DNA of 64,000 bases from DATBLE01 sp963841405 (GCA_963841405.1 CAWJCM010000007.1:992001-1056000); one strand, 5' to 3'. Shown: positions 24,487 to 33,098, counted from the stretch's first letter. A program made the numbers and translations. The notes: generated by a model not told the origin, from the letters alone.

Positions 24487-26455
24487 CGTCCTCGTCCTTC
24501 TGGCGGCGCTCGCCTTCCCGGCGGCGGCGTCTGCCCATGCGCGGCTGGTCGGCTCGAAGCCCTCCGACGGCGCGGTGCTGGCGACCCCGCCGCAAGACGT
24601 CAGGCTGCTCTTCGACGACGAGATCCGTCCCGCCGGCGGCGACCGAGTCGTCGATGCACGGGGTCGCTCGGTGCTCGCCGGCCCGGCGCACCGGCTCGCC
24701 GGGAACGACCGCGCCCTCACCCTGCCGCTGAGGCCGGGCCTCGTCCGCGGTGCCTACACCGTCCGCTGGCGCGTCGTCTCGAACGACGGCCACCTGATCA
24801 CCGGCGTCCTCGCATTCGCCGTCGGCGCGGGCTCGCCCCGGCCGGTGCCGACCCTGTCCGCGGGCGGAGGCGTTTCGACCGCGTCCGTCGTCCTCCGTTT
24901 CCTGTTCATCGCCGGCGTGCTGGTCGCCGGAGGGGCTGCGCTCACCGGGCGCGCGCTGCTCGAGCCCGACCGGCATCGGCTGGAGACCGCGGTCGTCGGC
25001 GCCGGGCTGGCCCTGGTCGCTGGAGGCGGTTTCGGGCTGCTGGCGATCGAGCCGGCCGCTGACGCGACACGGTTCGGCCACGTGACGGAGACGGCCGCGA
25101 TCGTCGCGCTGCTCGGCGGCGCGGCTGCGCTCGCCTCGCTCGCGGTCCCGGCGTTGGCCCTCGTCGCCTCCGGAGCGGCAGTGGTCGAGCTCGCCGCGCC
25201 GACGCTTGCCGGGCACGCGCTCGACCCGCGGAACCACCGGGCGCTGATCGCGCTCGCGGACGTCGTCCACGTCACGGGGGCCGCGGTCTGGATCGGCGGA
25301 CTCGCCCTGCTGCTCGCGAGCGGCAGCGCGCGGGCCCGGCGGCGGTTTCCGCCGATCGCGATCGGCGCTGTCGTGGTGCTCGGGGCGGCGTCGATCCCGC
25401 GCGCGATCGCGGCGTTCCCCAGCCTCGCCTCGGTCGTGCACACCTCGTACGGGCAGGCGCTGCTGGTGAAGACGGGCGTGCTCGTCGCCGTGCTCGCCGT
25501 CGCCTGGGTCAACCGTGGCCAAATCGCGAACGTCGGCCTCGGCGCGGAGCTCGCGCTGCTCGCCGGCCTGGTGGTGGCGATCGCGGTGCTGACCGAACTC
25601 CCGCCGCCTCCGCGGGCGATCGCGTCGGTTCGGGCCGTGCCGGCCGTCCCCGGGCCGCCGCCCGCGGACGCGGTCGTGCTCGCGGGCGAGGACGACGACG
25701 TGGCCGTCGGGCTCGCGGCGTCCCCGCGCAAGCGGAAGGTCGCCGTCCGCGTGACCGCGCTCGGCCAGGACGGCAAGGGGATCGACGGACTGACGGTCCG
25801 GATCGCCGGAGCGGGCGCCCGCCCGTGCGGACCGGGCTGCTACGCGGCAACCATCCCGCTGCCTGGACGGCCGCGGGCCGTGGCCGTTGCCCTCTCCGGT
25901 GCCCGCGTGAGGCCCGCCACTCTCCGCTTCGTCCTGCCCCGCCGCTGGCCGGCTCCGGTCGCGACCGCGCTGGTGACGCGCGCCGATCGCGTCTTCCGCT
26001 CTCTACGCACGGTCGTCATCCGCGAGCGGCTCGCCTCGAACGCCCGGAACGCGATCACGACTGTCTACCGGGTGGCCGCACCGAACAGGCTCGCCTACTC
26101 GATCGCGAACGGGCCCAAGGCCGTGATCATCGGCGGCATCCGCTGGGACAAGCTCCCGGGCGGGAGGTGGGTGCGCTCGCAGACGGAGCCGATCAGGCAG
26201 CCCGAGCCGTTCTGGGGACCGGACCCGCGGACGAACGCGCACCTGCTCGGGACCGGCGTGGTCGACGGCCGTCCGGTGCAGATCGCCTCCTTCTACGACC
26301 CGCACCTACCGGCCTGGTTCGTGCTCTCGATCGAGCCCGGGACGGGCCGGCTGCTCGCGCTGCACATGACCGCCCAGGCGCACTTCATGCAGCACCGCTA
26401 CACCGGCCTCGACGAGCCGCTCACGATCGTCCCGCCGGCCGCAACACACCCTTAA
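24473..26455 (+). CDS. CopC/CopD-like copper resistance or uptake membrane protein
   Basis: About 660 residues. Signal peptide SVLVLLAALAFPAAASA is followed by a CopC domain starting HARLVGSKPSDGAVL (mature N-terminal His is the usual Cu ligand) and NDGHLITGVLAFAV. A CopD-like set of about eight TM helices spans roughly 135-350 (LADVVHVTGAAVWIGGLALL), then an extracytoplasmic domain with a YtkA-like part and a C-terminal LolA-like region (KLPGGRWVRSQ). No ATG, GTG or TTG lies in frame near the signal peptide; the coordinate given is where the signal sequence begins. CTG 24500 is a poor alternative. The start is unresolved. Confidence 0.75.
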   Translation, partial: RRAGSVLVLLAALAFPAAASAHARLVGSKPSDGAVLATPPQDVRLLFDDEIRPAGGDRVVDARGRSVLAGPAHRLAGNDRALTLPLRPGLVRGAYTVRWRVVSNDGHLITGVLAFAVGAGSPRPVPTLSAGGGVSTASVVLRFLFIAGVLVAGGAALTGRALLEPDRHRLETAVVGAGLALVAGGGFGLLAIEPAADATRFGHVTETAAIVALLGGAAALASLAVPALALVASGAAVVELAAPTLAGHALDPRNHRALIALADVVHVTGAAVWIGGLALLLASGSARARRRFPPIAIGAVVVLGAASIPRAIAAFPSLASVVHTSYGQALLVKTGVLVAVLAVAWVNRGQIANVGLGAELALLAGLVVAIAVLTELPPPPRAIASVRAVPAVPGPPPADAVVLAGEDDDVAVGLAASPRKRKVAVRVTALGQDGKGIDGLTVRIAGAGARPCGPGCYAATIPLPGRPRAVAVALSGARVRPATLRFVLPRRWPAPVATALVTRADRVFRSLRTVVIRERLASNARNAITTVYRVAAPNRLAYSIANGPKAVIIGGIRWDKLPGGRWVRSQTEPIRQPEPFWGPDPRTNAHLLGTGVVDGRPVQIASFYDPHLPAWFVLSIEPGTGRLLALHMTAQAHFMQHRYTGLDEPLTIVPPAATHP

Positions 26456-26488
26456 CGGAGGCGCTACCAGGGCTCAACACGGGCGGTC

Positions 26489-26494
26489 TATAAC
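26489..26494 (+). promoter_or_regulatory. Leaderless-type -10 box of the htrA-like gene
   Basis: TATAAC, five of six to consensus, 7 nt before GTG 26502. Confidence 0.5.
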
Positions 26495-26501
26495 GGCCCT
26501 G

Positions 26502-27698
26502 GTGGGACGCACGCGCATCGTCGCAGCGGCCGGGCTGCTCGCGGCCGCGTTGCTCGGGGCCGGCCTGGCGCTCGGCGCCGCCGCCGCATTCGGAGGCTTC
26601 GATCGGAAGACGACCACGGTCAGCGAGATCCAGGCGTCGGTCTCGCCGGCGTCCTCGTCCGACTCGTCGGGCCGGCTGCTCTCGATCAACGACATCTACC
26701 GCCGGGCCGCTCCCGGGGTCGTGCAGGTGACGTCGACCTCGGTCGTGACTGTCCCGGCCGACCCCTTCTTCGGCAACCAGTTCTTCCCCCAGCGCCAGGA
26801 GGAGCGGTCGCTCGGCTCCGGCTTCGTCGTCGACAAGGCCGGGCACGTGGTCACGAACTACCACGTGATCAGCGGCGCCAAGCAGGTCCGCGTCAGCTTC
26901 TCGAACGGCGCCAGCACGAAGGCGACGGTCGAGGGCACCGATCCCTCCAGCGACCTGGCCGTGCTCAAGATCGATACCAGCTCGCGCGCTCTGACGCCGT
27001 TGCCGCTCGGCAACTCCGACGCGATGGAGGTCGGCGACCCGGTGGTCGCGATCGGCAACCCCTTCGGGCTCGACCGGACGGTCACGGCGGGAATCGTCAG
27101 CGCGATCCAGCGGGCGATCACCGCTCCGAACGGCTACACGATCGACCACGTGATCCAGACCGACGCGGCGATCAACCACGGCAATTCCGGCGGGCCGCTG
27201 CTGAACCGTCGGAGCCAGGTGATCGGCGTCAACTCGCAGATCGAGACCGGCAGCTCGAGCGACACGGGCAACGTCGGCATCGGCTTCGCCATCCCGTCGA
27301 ACACGGTCAAGTCGGTCATCGCCCAGCTGATCCGTGAGGGGCACATCGACCGCGCGTTCCTCGGGATCAGCGCCACGCCGATCACCCGCGACCTGGCCCG
27401 GGTCTTCCGGCTCCCCGCGGCCAAGGGCCTCCTCGTGCAGAGCGTGCAGCCGGGCAGCGGCGCCGCCAAGGCCGGTCTCGAGGCGGGGACGACCCAGGTG
27501 ACGCTCGCGGGCGAGAGCTACAAGCTCGGCGGCGACATCGTGGTCGCGGCGGCCGGCCGGCCGGTGGCGAGCCTGAACAAGCTGCGCGACATCATCGCAG
27601 CGAAGAAGCCCGGCGACTCGATCCGTGTCGTCGTCTACCGGGAAGGAAAGAGGACGACCGTCGACGTGAAGCTCGGACGGCAGCCGGCGCCCGGCTAG
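26502..27698 (+). CDS. HtrA/DegP-type serine protease with PDZ domain
   Basis: 398-residue envelope protease. An N-terminal TM anchor (residues 5-30) is followed by an S1C protease domain with catalytic His in NYHVISG, Asp in PSSDLAVLKID and Ser in NHGNSGGPLLN, and one C-terminal PDZ domain (GLLVQSVQPGSGAAKAGLEAG). It likely degrades misfolded exported proteins. GTG 26502 lies 7 nt after TATAAC (26489-26494), a near-consensus -10, indicating leaderless translation. Tandem terminators follow. Confidence 0.92.
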   Translation: MGRTRIVAAAGLLAAALLGAGLALGAAAAFGGFDRKTTTVSEIQASVSPASSSDSSGRLLSINDIYRRAAPGVVQVTSTSVVTVPADPFFGNQFFPQRQEERSLGSGFVVDKAGHVVTNYHVISGAKQVRVSFSNGASTKATVEGTDPSSDLAVLKIDTSSRALTPLPLGNSDAMEVGDPVVAIGNPFGLDRTVTAGIVSAIQRAITAPNGYTIDHVIQTDAAINHGNSGGPLLNRRSQVIGVNSQIETGSSSDTGNVGIGFAIPSNTVKSVIAQLIREGHIDRAFLGISATPITRDLARVFRLPAAKGLLVQSVQPGSGAAKAGLEAGTTQVTLAGESYKLGGDIVVAAAGRPVASLNKLRDIIAAKKPGDSIRVVVYREGKRTTVDVKLGRQPAPG

Positions 27699-27711
27699 CC
27701 GTCCACGAGGA

Positions 27712-27789
27712 GAAGGCCCCCGACCGCCTGCCCGGGGGCCTTCACAAGACGAAGGCCCCCGATCGCCTGCCCGGGGGCCTTCGCTTTTT
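27712..27789 (+). terminator. Tandem duplicated intrinsic terminators
   Basis: Two nearly identical hairpins, 27712-27743 and 27751-27782, each with an 11-bp stem (GAAGGCCCCCG and its complement) and a loop differing by one base. Only the second is followed by a T-run (TTTTT at 27785-27789). They follow the htrA-like gene and precede the -10 box of the next gene. Confidence 0.85.
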
Positions 27790-27803
27790 CTAGGGTGGTT
27801 GGA

Positions 27804-28166
27804 ATGGCCGCGGAGGAGACCGGTCGGCTCGACCTGACGCTCGAGAATCTCGACTTCCTCGAGGAAGAGGAGCTCTGGGCGGACGACGACGAAGCCGACC
27901 ACACCGGCTGGTTCTGCGTCGCGACCGACCCGTTTCCGTGTCCGGCCGCGGGCTGTTCCTTCGTCGCCGAGTTCATGACCGCTGCCCACCTGATCCTCGT
28001 CTGGGAGGAGCGCGACGACCCCAACCTGCTCCGCCACGCCGGGCGCGCCAAGCAGGTCGGCCGCAACCCGCGGGTGACCCCCTATGAGCGCTCGTTCGGG
28101 CCGAGCGCGTCGTATTACGCCTGGGAGGCGGCCGGCCGCCCGGTGCACGCCGTTCGCGGCAAGTGA
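27804..28166 (+). CDS. Conserved hypothetical protein with zinc-finger-like motif
   Basis: 120-residue cytoplasmic protein, no family named. The acidic N-terminus (LEEEELWADDDEADHTG) is followed by CVATDPFPCPAAGCSFVAEF and AAHLILVWEERDD, a C-x-C/H spacing resembling a C2H2 zinc finger. ATG 27804 lies 7 nt after TAGGGT (27791-27796). Its TGA overlaps the GTG of the GCS2 ligase, so the two are coupled. Confidence 0.65.
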   Translation: MAAEETGRLDLTLENLDFLEEEELWADDDEADHTGWFCVATDPFPCPAAGCSFVAEFMTAAHLILVWEERDDPNLLRHAGRAKQVGRNPRVTPYERSFGPSASYYAWEAAGRPVHAVRGK

Positions 28167-29176
28167 AAGACGAAAGCGAGCACCGGTTCGGCCGCGCCGA
28201 GTCCGGGACGCTGGGCGTCGAGGAGGAGCTCTTTTTCGTCGACGCGGGCACGCTCGATGCCGCCGACGGCTTCTCGCGGGTCGTCGGCGAGGGAGACGAG
28301 CGCGTCAAGGCCGAGGTCTTCGAGAGCCTCGTCGAGCTCGCGACTCCCGTCGTGCCGGACGCCGGGTCCGCTCTTGCCGAGCTCGCACGGATGCGGGCAC
28401 AGATCGCCCGGCGCGCTGCCGCCCACGGGCTGCGCGTCTACGCGGCAGGAGCGCATCCGCTGGCGTCGGGTGACGACCAGACGATCGTGCCGTCGCCGAG
28501 GTACGAGCAGATGGCCTCCGTGCTCGGCGAGGCGCTCCGGCGGCAGCTGGTCTGCGGTCTGCACGTCCACGTCTCCGTTCCCGACCCGGACACGGCACTG
28601 CGCGCGTTCGAGTCGGTCGTGCCATGGCTTCCGGTCCTGCTGGCGCTCTCGGCGAACTCGCCCCTGGCCGATTGCGGCGACACCGGCCGCCGGTCGGAGC
28701 GGGCCGAGCGGCTGCTGCAGCTGCCGACCGGCGGGATGCCGCCGGCGCTCCGGAATTGGGACGACTGGCTAGCCGCCACCGGCAGCGACTCGACCCGCCG
28801 GCACTGGGACGCGTGGCCGCGGCCCGCGTACGGCACCCTCGAGGTGCGGGTGATGGACATGCAGACCGACGTGCGCAGGTCGGCGGGGCTCGCCGCGATC
28901 GTGCGCGCGCTGGTCTTGACGGTGCCAGGCACGGTTAAGACGTACGACCGCGAGCTCTACCCCCGCCGCCGCGAGGCTGCGTCGCGGCTCCCGCCCGATC
29001 CGGCCGAGGTCGAGGCGCTCGCCGCGCAGGTCGAGCCGGCTCTGGCGGGCGAGGAGCTCGAGCTCGCCCGTCTCGTGCTCGCCGGCCGGCCCGAGGCCGA
29101 GCGCCAGCTGGAGGTCGTGGCCGCCGGCGGGCTCGCCGCCGTCATGGAAGACGTGGCCGAACGGACGCTAGGCTAG
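28163..29176 (+). CDS. Glutamate-cysteine ligase family 2 (GCS2/YbdK-like) ATP-dependent ligase
   Basis: 337-residue carboxylate-amine ligase. Family landmarks are LGVEEELFFVD near residue 18, GLHVHVSVPD near 133 and YGTLEVRVMDMQTDV near 224; members ligate glutamate to cysteine or other amines using ATP. The segment LTVPGTVKT near residue 255 is encoded by a GGTGCCAGGCACGG palindrome (28914-28940) also found outside genes, so a mobile repeat appears to have entered this gene without breaking its frame. GTG 28163 overlaps the upstream stop. Confidence 0.82.
   Translation: MKDESEHRFGRAESGTLGVEEELFFVDAGTLDAADGFSRVVGEGDERVKAEVFESLVELATPVVPDAGSALAELARMRAQIARRAAAHGLRVYAAGAHPLASGDDQTIVPSPRYEQMASVLGEALRRQLVCGLHVHVSVPDPDTALRAFESVVPWLPVLLALSANSPLADCGDTGRRSERAERLLQLPTGGMPPALRNWDDWLAATGSDSTRRHWDAWPRPAYGTLEVRVMDMQTDVRRSAGLAAIVRALVLTVPGTVKTYDRELYPRRREAASRLPPDPAEVEALAAQVEPALAGEELELARLVLAGRPEAERQLEVVAAGGLAAVMEDVAERTLG
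28914..28940. repeat. In-frame palindromic repeat inside the GCS2 gene
   Basis: Arms TCTTGAC...GTTAAGA and GTGCC...GGCAC around a central A, with one G/G mismatch and one G-T pair. Same core as 9093-9115 and 9150-9172. Encodes LTVPGTVKT in the ligase reading frame. Confidence 0.75.
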
Positions 29177-29185
29177 GAGCAGGCC

Positions 29186-29419
29186 GTGGCGATCCAGACC
29201 GAGACGATCGAGGTGACAGGCATCCGCTGCGAGCGCTGCGTGATGCGCCTGGGCGCGACGTTGCGCGACCTCGACGGGCTCGAGGCCGCCAACGCGAACC
29301 TGGTCGGACAGGTCACCTTCTCCTGGGACGACGACCGCACCGACCGCGAAGCGATCCTGGCGCGGCTCGCCGGGGGTGGCTTCCGTGCGGCTGCGGAAGC
29401 CGAGTGCAAGCCAGGCTGA
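29186..29419 (+). CDS. Heavy-metal-associated (HMA) domain protein
   Basis: 77-residue single-domain HMA/CopZ-like protein. The metal-binding loop is GIRCERCVMRLG (CxxC near residues 15-18), followed by the usual beta-alpha-beta pattern. It probably carries Cu(I) or another soft metal. GTG 29186 lies 9 bp after the GCS2 gene, so the same transcript is likely. The CopC/CopD gene is about 3 kb upstream. Confidence 0.85.
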   Translation: MAIQTETIEVTGIRCERCVMRLGATLRDLDGLEAANANLVGQVTFSWDDDRTDREAILARLAGGGFRAAAEAECKPG

Positions 29420-29450
29420 AGCCCAAGCCTGCCGAGCGCGCTCGTTCTGT

Positions 29451-29936
29451 CTAGTCCTCTTTGGCGCGGCGACTGTCGATCCGCCGGTCGCCGAACAGCG
29501 CCGTTGAGCTCGGGTGGTGCTCTTCCGGGAATCCCGGTCGCATGCGCTTGCGCATCTCGGCGCGCCGGTGCTCCGGAGCCGGGCGGCCGGCGGCGATCGA
29601 GTCCCGGTCGGCCCCCCATGCGGGATCATGCTCGGGCGACTCGCCCTCACCTTCGGTCGGTAGCTGGAGGTTGGACTCTGCGAGGCCGAAGTGCCTGGCC
29701 GCGGCGGCCCCGTCGAACGCACCCCTCTCGTCGACCCGCGGCGCCTCCATCAGCACACGTTTGGGCACCGTCACGAAGGCCTTCGCCGCCTCGTCCACCA
29801 CGTGGACGAACTCCCGCGGAACGGGGTGCCGCGACTTGCGGAGGTGGCCCGACTCGACGATCAGGAAGCCGTCTCGCACATCGACGACCTGGCCGACGAC
29901 GCGATCGTCGCTGGTCACAACCTCGTACCCACGCAT
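29451..29936 (-). CDS. PRC-barrel-like hypothetical protein
   Basis: 161 residues. The N-terminal 60 residues (MRGYEVVTSDDRVVGQVVDV, then FLIVESG) resemble a PRC-barrel or DUF2171-type fold. The C-terminal 90 residues are polar and basic, probably disordered. ATG 29936 has a strong Shine-Dalgarno CCGGAAGGAGGCAG. It converges with the HMA gene and is divergent from the sigma factor gene. Function unknown. Confidence 0.7.
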   Translation of the reverse strand: MRGYEVVTSDDRVVGQVVDVRDGFLIVESGHLRKSRHPVPREFVHVVDEAAKAFVTVPKRVLMEAPRVDERGAFDGAAAARHFGLAESNLQLPTEGEGESPEHDPAWGADRDSIAAGRPAPEHRRAEMRKRMRPGFPEEHHPSSTALFGDRRIDSRRAKED

Positions 29937-30042
29937 TTCTGCCTCCTTCCGGTCGTCTACCCGGTCTACCCCTCGACGGCGCGCGGCTAACAGGGAATAT
30001 TCCTGCTCCCGGGCGCGTTGGCAGTAGTCGGAAAGGCGTTGC

Positions 30043-30048
30043 TAGGGT
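30043..30048 (+). promoter_or_regulatory. Leaderless-type -10 box of the SigR-like gene
   Basis: TAGGGT ends 6 nt before GTG 30055. Confidence 0.45.
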
Positions 30049-30054
30049 GGGCGG

Positions 30055-30639
30055 GTGAGCGAGGTCACGCCAACCGAGCCCCAGCGACTGGCAACCGACG
30101 CACGCGACCGCGTGCGGTTCGAGGAGGAAGCGCTTGAGCTCTCTGATCAGGTCTACCGCGTGGCGAGGAGGCTCGTCGGCAGCCGCGAGGAGGCGGAGGA
30201 TCTGATGCAGGAGACGTACGCGCGCGCGTTCCGCAGCTGGCGCTCGTACACGCCGGGGACGAATCTCCGCGCGTGGCTCCTGCGCATCCTCACCAACCTG
30301 AACATCGACCGCGGCCGGCGCAAGCAGCGCTCTCCGGAGATGCAGCCGCTTGAGGAAGGCGACTACTTTCTCTACAACCGCCTGGAGGAGTCGTCGCGCG
30401 AGCCGCGGTCCGACCAGGATGCCGTCGTCGACCGGCTCTCGCAGGACGATGTGGTGGCGGCCCTGTCCGAGGTTCCCCATGACTTTCGCGACGTCCTCGT
30501 TCTCGTGGACATCGGCGACTTCACCTACCAGGACGCCGCCCAGATCCTCGACATCCCGATCGGCACGGTGATGTCGCGGTTGCACCGCGGGCGTCGTATC
30601 CTGAAGACCGCACTCGCGGGCCAGGCTGTCGGAGGCTGA
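30055..30639 (+). CDS. ECF sigma factor, SigR/SigH-like
   Basis: 194-residue group 4 sigma factor. Region 2 (RVARRLVGSREEAEDLMQETYARAFRSW) recognises the -10 element and region 4 (FTYQDAAQILDIPIGTVMSRLHRGRRIL) the -35. It lies 1 bp upstream of a zinc-binding anti-sigma gene, the arrangement of the SigR-RsrA disulphide-stress pair of actinobacteria. Start GTG 30055 follows TAGGGT by 6 nt. Confidence 0.92.
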   Translation: MSEVTPTEPQRLATDARDRVRFEEEALELSDQVYRVARRLVGSREEAEDLMQETYARAFRSWRSYTPGTNLRAWLLRILTNLNIDRGRRKQRSPEMQPLEEGDYFLYNRLEESSREPRSDQDAVVDRLSQDDVVAALSEVPHDFRDVLVLVDIGDFTYQDAAQILDIPIGTVMSRLHRGRRILKTALAGQAVGG

Positions 30640-30640
30640 G

Positions 30641-30874
30641 ATGGAGTTCGACGAACTCTGCGACCAGTGCGAGGAGTGGATGCAGCCGTACCTCGACCGC
30701 GAGCTCGACGACGCCGAGCGCGCGGAGGCCGAGAGGCACCTCGAGGGCTGCGGGTACTGCCGGAAGCGCTATCGCTTCGAGGAGAGCCTGCGGATCTTCG
30801 TCCGCCAGGTCTGCTCCGAGGAGATGCCGCCCGAGCTGAAGCTGAAGCTCGCTGCACTGCGCACGCCGCTCTAG
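30641..30874 (+). CDS. Zinc-binding anti-sigma factor, RsrA-like
   Basis: 77-residue ZAS-domain protein. H33-x3-C37-x2-C40 plus C7 or C10 match the zinc ligands of redox-sensing anti-sigma factors; oxidation would release zinc and the sigma factor. No TM segment, so cytoplasmic. Its 3' end overlaps the convergent nucleotidyltransferase gene by 4 bp. Confidence 0.88.
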   Translation: MEFDELCDQCEEWMQPYLDRELDDAERAEAERHLEGCGYCRKRYRFEESLRIFVRQVCSEEMPPELKLKLAALRTPL

Positions 30875-31428
30875 TCGCGGCCCTGGCGAAAGCGCGCGGG
30901 CAGATCCTCGGGCCGGTCGACGTCGCCCGGCCCGCCCAGGTCGTCGCACGGGACGAGCACCGGCTCGAGCGCCCTCGCGCCCTCGTCCGGCACCGAGGCC
31001 CAGATTGCACGGCCGAGCACCACCGGATGGCCGCGCACGCCTCCGTACGAGGCCGCGACCACATCGCCCGCCCCCTCCCGCCAGGCGGCGACCACGCGAT
31101 CGACGGCCGCCGGCGCGAGGTCCGGCCCGTCGGCGAGGATCGCCGCCGCCGCCGCCGTGCCGTCTGCAAGCTCGTGCAGCCCACAGCGCAGCGAGGCGCC
31201 AGGGCCGAGCTCCCAGTCGGCGCAGCGGACGACCCGCGCGTCGGTGTCGAGCTCATGCGCTCCGGCGACGACGACGATCTCGCCGATCTCGCCGCTCTGG
31301 TGAAGGCGACGGAGCACCTCGTCGAGGAGGAGCGTCTGCTTGGGCGCGCCGAAGCGCGTGGCCGCCCCGGCCGCCAGCACGACGGCGGCCACGGAACGCG
31401 GGTCGGCGTCTCCGGCCAGGCCACCCAT
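30871..31428 (-). CDS. MobA-like NTP transferase (molybdenum cofactor nucleotidyltransferase)
   Basis: 185-residue GT-A-fold nucleotidyltransferase. The nucleotide-binding signature VVLAAGAATRFGAPKQTLL is near residue 15, and ADGPDLAP near 98 corresponds to the metal-binding region. The family includes MocA and MobA enzymes that add CMP or GMP to molybdopterin, so it may mature the cofactor of the formate dehydrogenase at 6.4 kb or of a xanthine-dehydrogenase-type enzyme elsewhere. GTG/ATG 31428 is divergent from the peptidase gene. Confidence 0.82.
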   Translation of the reverse strand: MGGLAGDADPRSVAAVVLAAGAATRFGAPKQTLLLDEVLRRLHQSGEIGEIVVVAGAHELDTDARVVRCADWELGPGASLRCGLHELADGTAAAAAILADGPDLAPAAVDRVVAAWREGAGDVVAASYGGVRGHPVVLGRAIWASVPDEGARALEPVLVPCDDLGGPGDVDRPEDLPARFRQGRD

Positions 31429-31486
31429 CCTACGGCCGGGCGCGCCCTCTTATCGGGCTCTCAGGGAAGCCGGCTACCGTCCTGCG

Positions 31487-32320
31487 GTGCTCCGGATTGG
31501 CGCCACCCTCCTTTCCCTCTCCGCGCTCACGCTCGCCGGGCCGGCCGCCGGCTCGTCGCAGGCCCACGTCTTTGCCTCCCGGACGGTCGGCGAGGGCCAG
31601 GTGTCGTCGAACTGGGCCGGGTACGCGCTCACCGGAACGAACACCTCCGGTACACCGGCGACCTACACGAACGTGGTCGGCTCCTGGATCCAGCCGAACG
31701 TGACGTGCACGGCCGCACAGCCGTCGTATTCCGCCTTCTGGGTTGGGCTCGGCGGCTTCTCCGCCGATGCCCAGGCGCTCGAGCAGATCGGCACCGAGTC
31801 GAACTGCGACGCTCGCGGCCGTCCCGTGTACGCGGCCTGGTACGAGATCGTCCCGGCGCCGTCGATCCCGATCGCGATGGAAATCACGCCGGGCGACCGG
31901 ATCACCGCGGCCGTGCTCGTCCAGGGGACGCAGGTGACGCTGCAGCTCACGAACACGACGCGCCGTGTCCGGGTGACCAGGCGGGTGTCCGTGCCGCAAC
32001 CCGACCTGACCTCCGCGGAATGGGTCGCCGAGGCGCCGTCGTCCTGCTCCTCCTCCGGGCAGTGCCGGACGCTGCCGCTGGCGAACTTCCGCTCGGTCGC
32101 GTTCACCAGCGCTGCTGCGACGGGCGACGGCCACGCCGGGACGATCAGCGACCCGGCGTGGCAGGCGACGCCCGTCGAGCTGGCCGGGCTCGGGCCCGAC
32201 GGCGTCGACCCCGCGTTTGCCGGCATGCGGCCGTCGTCCGCGGCCTCCGGAGCCACCCCCGGACCGCTGTCAGCCGACGGGCGCGGCTTCGCCGTCGCCT
32301 GGCATCCCGCGTCGGGCTAG
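31487..32320 (+). CDS. Secreted G1-family glutamic peptidase (eqolisin-like)
   Basis: 277 residues with signal peptide (LRIGATLLSLSALTLAGPAAGSS). The mature part has the family features SSNWAGYAL, VVGSWIQPNVTC (catalytic Gln expected), YSAFWVGLGG and SAEWVAEAP (catalytic Glu expected). Members are acid-acting endopeptidases. GTG 31487 lies 6 nt after TACCGT (31475-31480). Disulphide cysteines are present near residues 70, 105, 187 and 193. Confidence 0.85.
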   Translation: MLRIGATLLSLSALTLAGPAAGSSQAHVFASRTVGEGQVSSNWAGYALTGTNTSGTPATYTNVVGSWIQPNVTCTAAQPSYSAFWVGLGGFSADAQALEQIGTESNCDARGRPVYAAWYEIVPAPSIPIAMEITPGDRITAAVLVQGTQVTLQLTNTTRRVRVTRRVSVPQPDLTSAEWVAEAPSSCSSSGQCRTLPLANFRSVAFTSAAATGDGHAGTISDPAWQATPVELAGLGPDGVDPAFAGMRPSSAASGATPGPLSADGRGFAVAWHPASG

Positions 32321-32326
32321 GAACGA

Positions 32327-33040
32327 CTAGCGGCGGACGCCGAAGTCCGCGGTCAGGATCGTGACGTCGCGGCCGGCGTAGACGCCCGGCGCCGACGAGG
32401 CGTGCACCGCGGCGATCCCGACCTCGCGCCAGGCCGCTGTGAGCAGGTTCTGCCGGTGGGATGGGCTGTTCAGCCACAGCTCCAATGCACGGCGCGCACT
32501 GAGCTGCGGCGAGCTCCAGACGAGGTTCTCGCCGACGCGCCAGCCGCCGTCGGCGGGCTTCGGATATCTCGTCTCCACCCGCTTCCAGAACGGGGCGCCG
32601 CTGAATGAGTCGTGGCTGAAGAAGCCATGCTCGGCCATCGAGAAGGACTGCTCGTGCGCGGCTGCCGCCAGCGCCGCGCTCGCGCGCAGCGGTTCAAGAC
32701 CGGCCGCCTGGCGGACGTCGTTGATCTGCCAAAGCAGCCCTGCCTCCACCCGCGGGAGGACGGTCACGCGCTCGTTGCCGCCCGCAGCATTGTTCCAGCC
32801 GGCGGTATCGCCCCCGTCGGCGGCGGTGGCGCCGAAGGTGGCGGCGGCGAGGATCGCCGCGACGGCCACCGCAAGCGACCGGCGATTCAGCTTTCTCGGT
32901 ATCGGCAGCTTGGCCACGTCGGCAAGTCCGTGGTGAAACTTCGATACGGCTGTTCTTGCCCCTCCCCCCGGGGTAACGACTGGACGATGGGGATGCGGCA
33001 TCTTAATCGCATGCCCGGTCGCCAGGCGTGACAACCGCAT
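32327..33040 (-). CDS. Secreted CAP/SCP-domain protein (YkwD-like)
   Basis: 237 residues. A basic N-terminal extension is followed by a TM signal (SLAVAVAAILAAATFGATAA near 55-75) and a CAP domain: INDVRQAAGLEPLRAS, HGFFSHDSFSGAPFWKR, VGENLVWSS and ALELWLNSPSHRQNLL. These carry the conserved His/Glu cavity residues. Role in bacteria is unclear. ATG 33040 gives a long cytoplasmic lead; the inner ATG at 33001 is equally compatible. Confidence 0.85.
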   Translation of the reverse strand: MRLSRLATGHAIKMPHPHRPVVTPGGGARTAVSKFHHGLADVAKLPIPRKLNRRSLAVAVAAILAAATFGATAADGGDTAGWNNAAGGNERVTVLPRVEAGLLWQINDVRQAAGLEPLRASAALAAAAHEQSFSMAEHGFFSHDSFSGAPFWKRVETRYPKPADGGWRVGENLVWSSPQLSARRALELWLNSPSHRQNLLTAAWREVGIAAVHASSAPGVYAGRDVTILTADFGVRR

Positions 33041-33098
33041 GTTCGCTCGTTTCGAGGGCGATTGTGCTTCCGCCGGATTGCCCTACGCTGTGACGGAG

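Noticed and set aside
28914..28940. Operator or promoter inside the GCS2 gene
   Set aside because: The same core occurs in unrelated positions and is better explained as a dispersed repeat.
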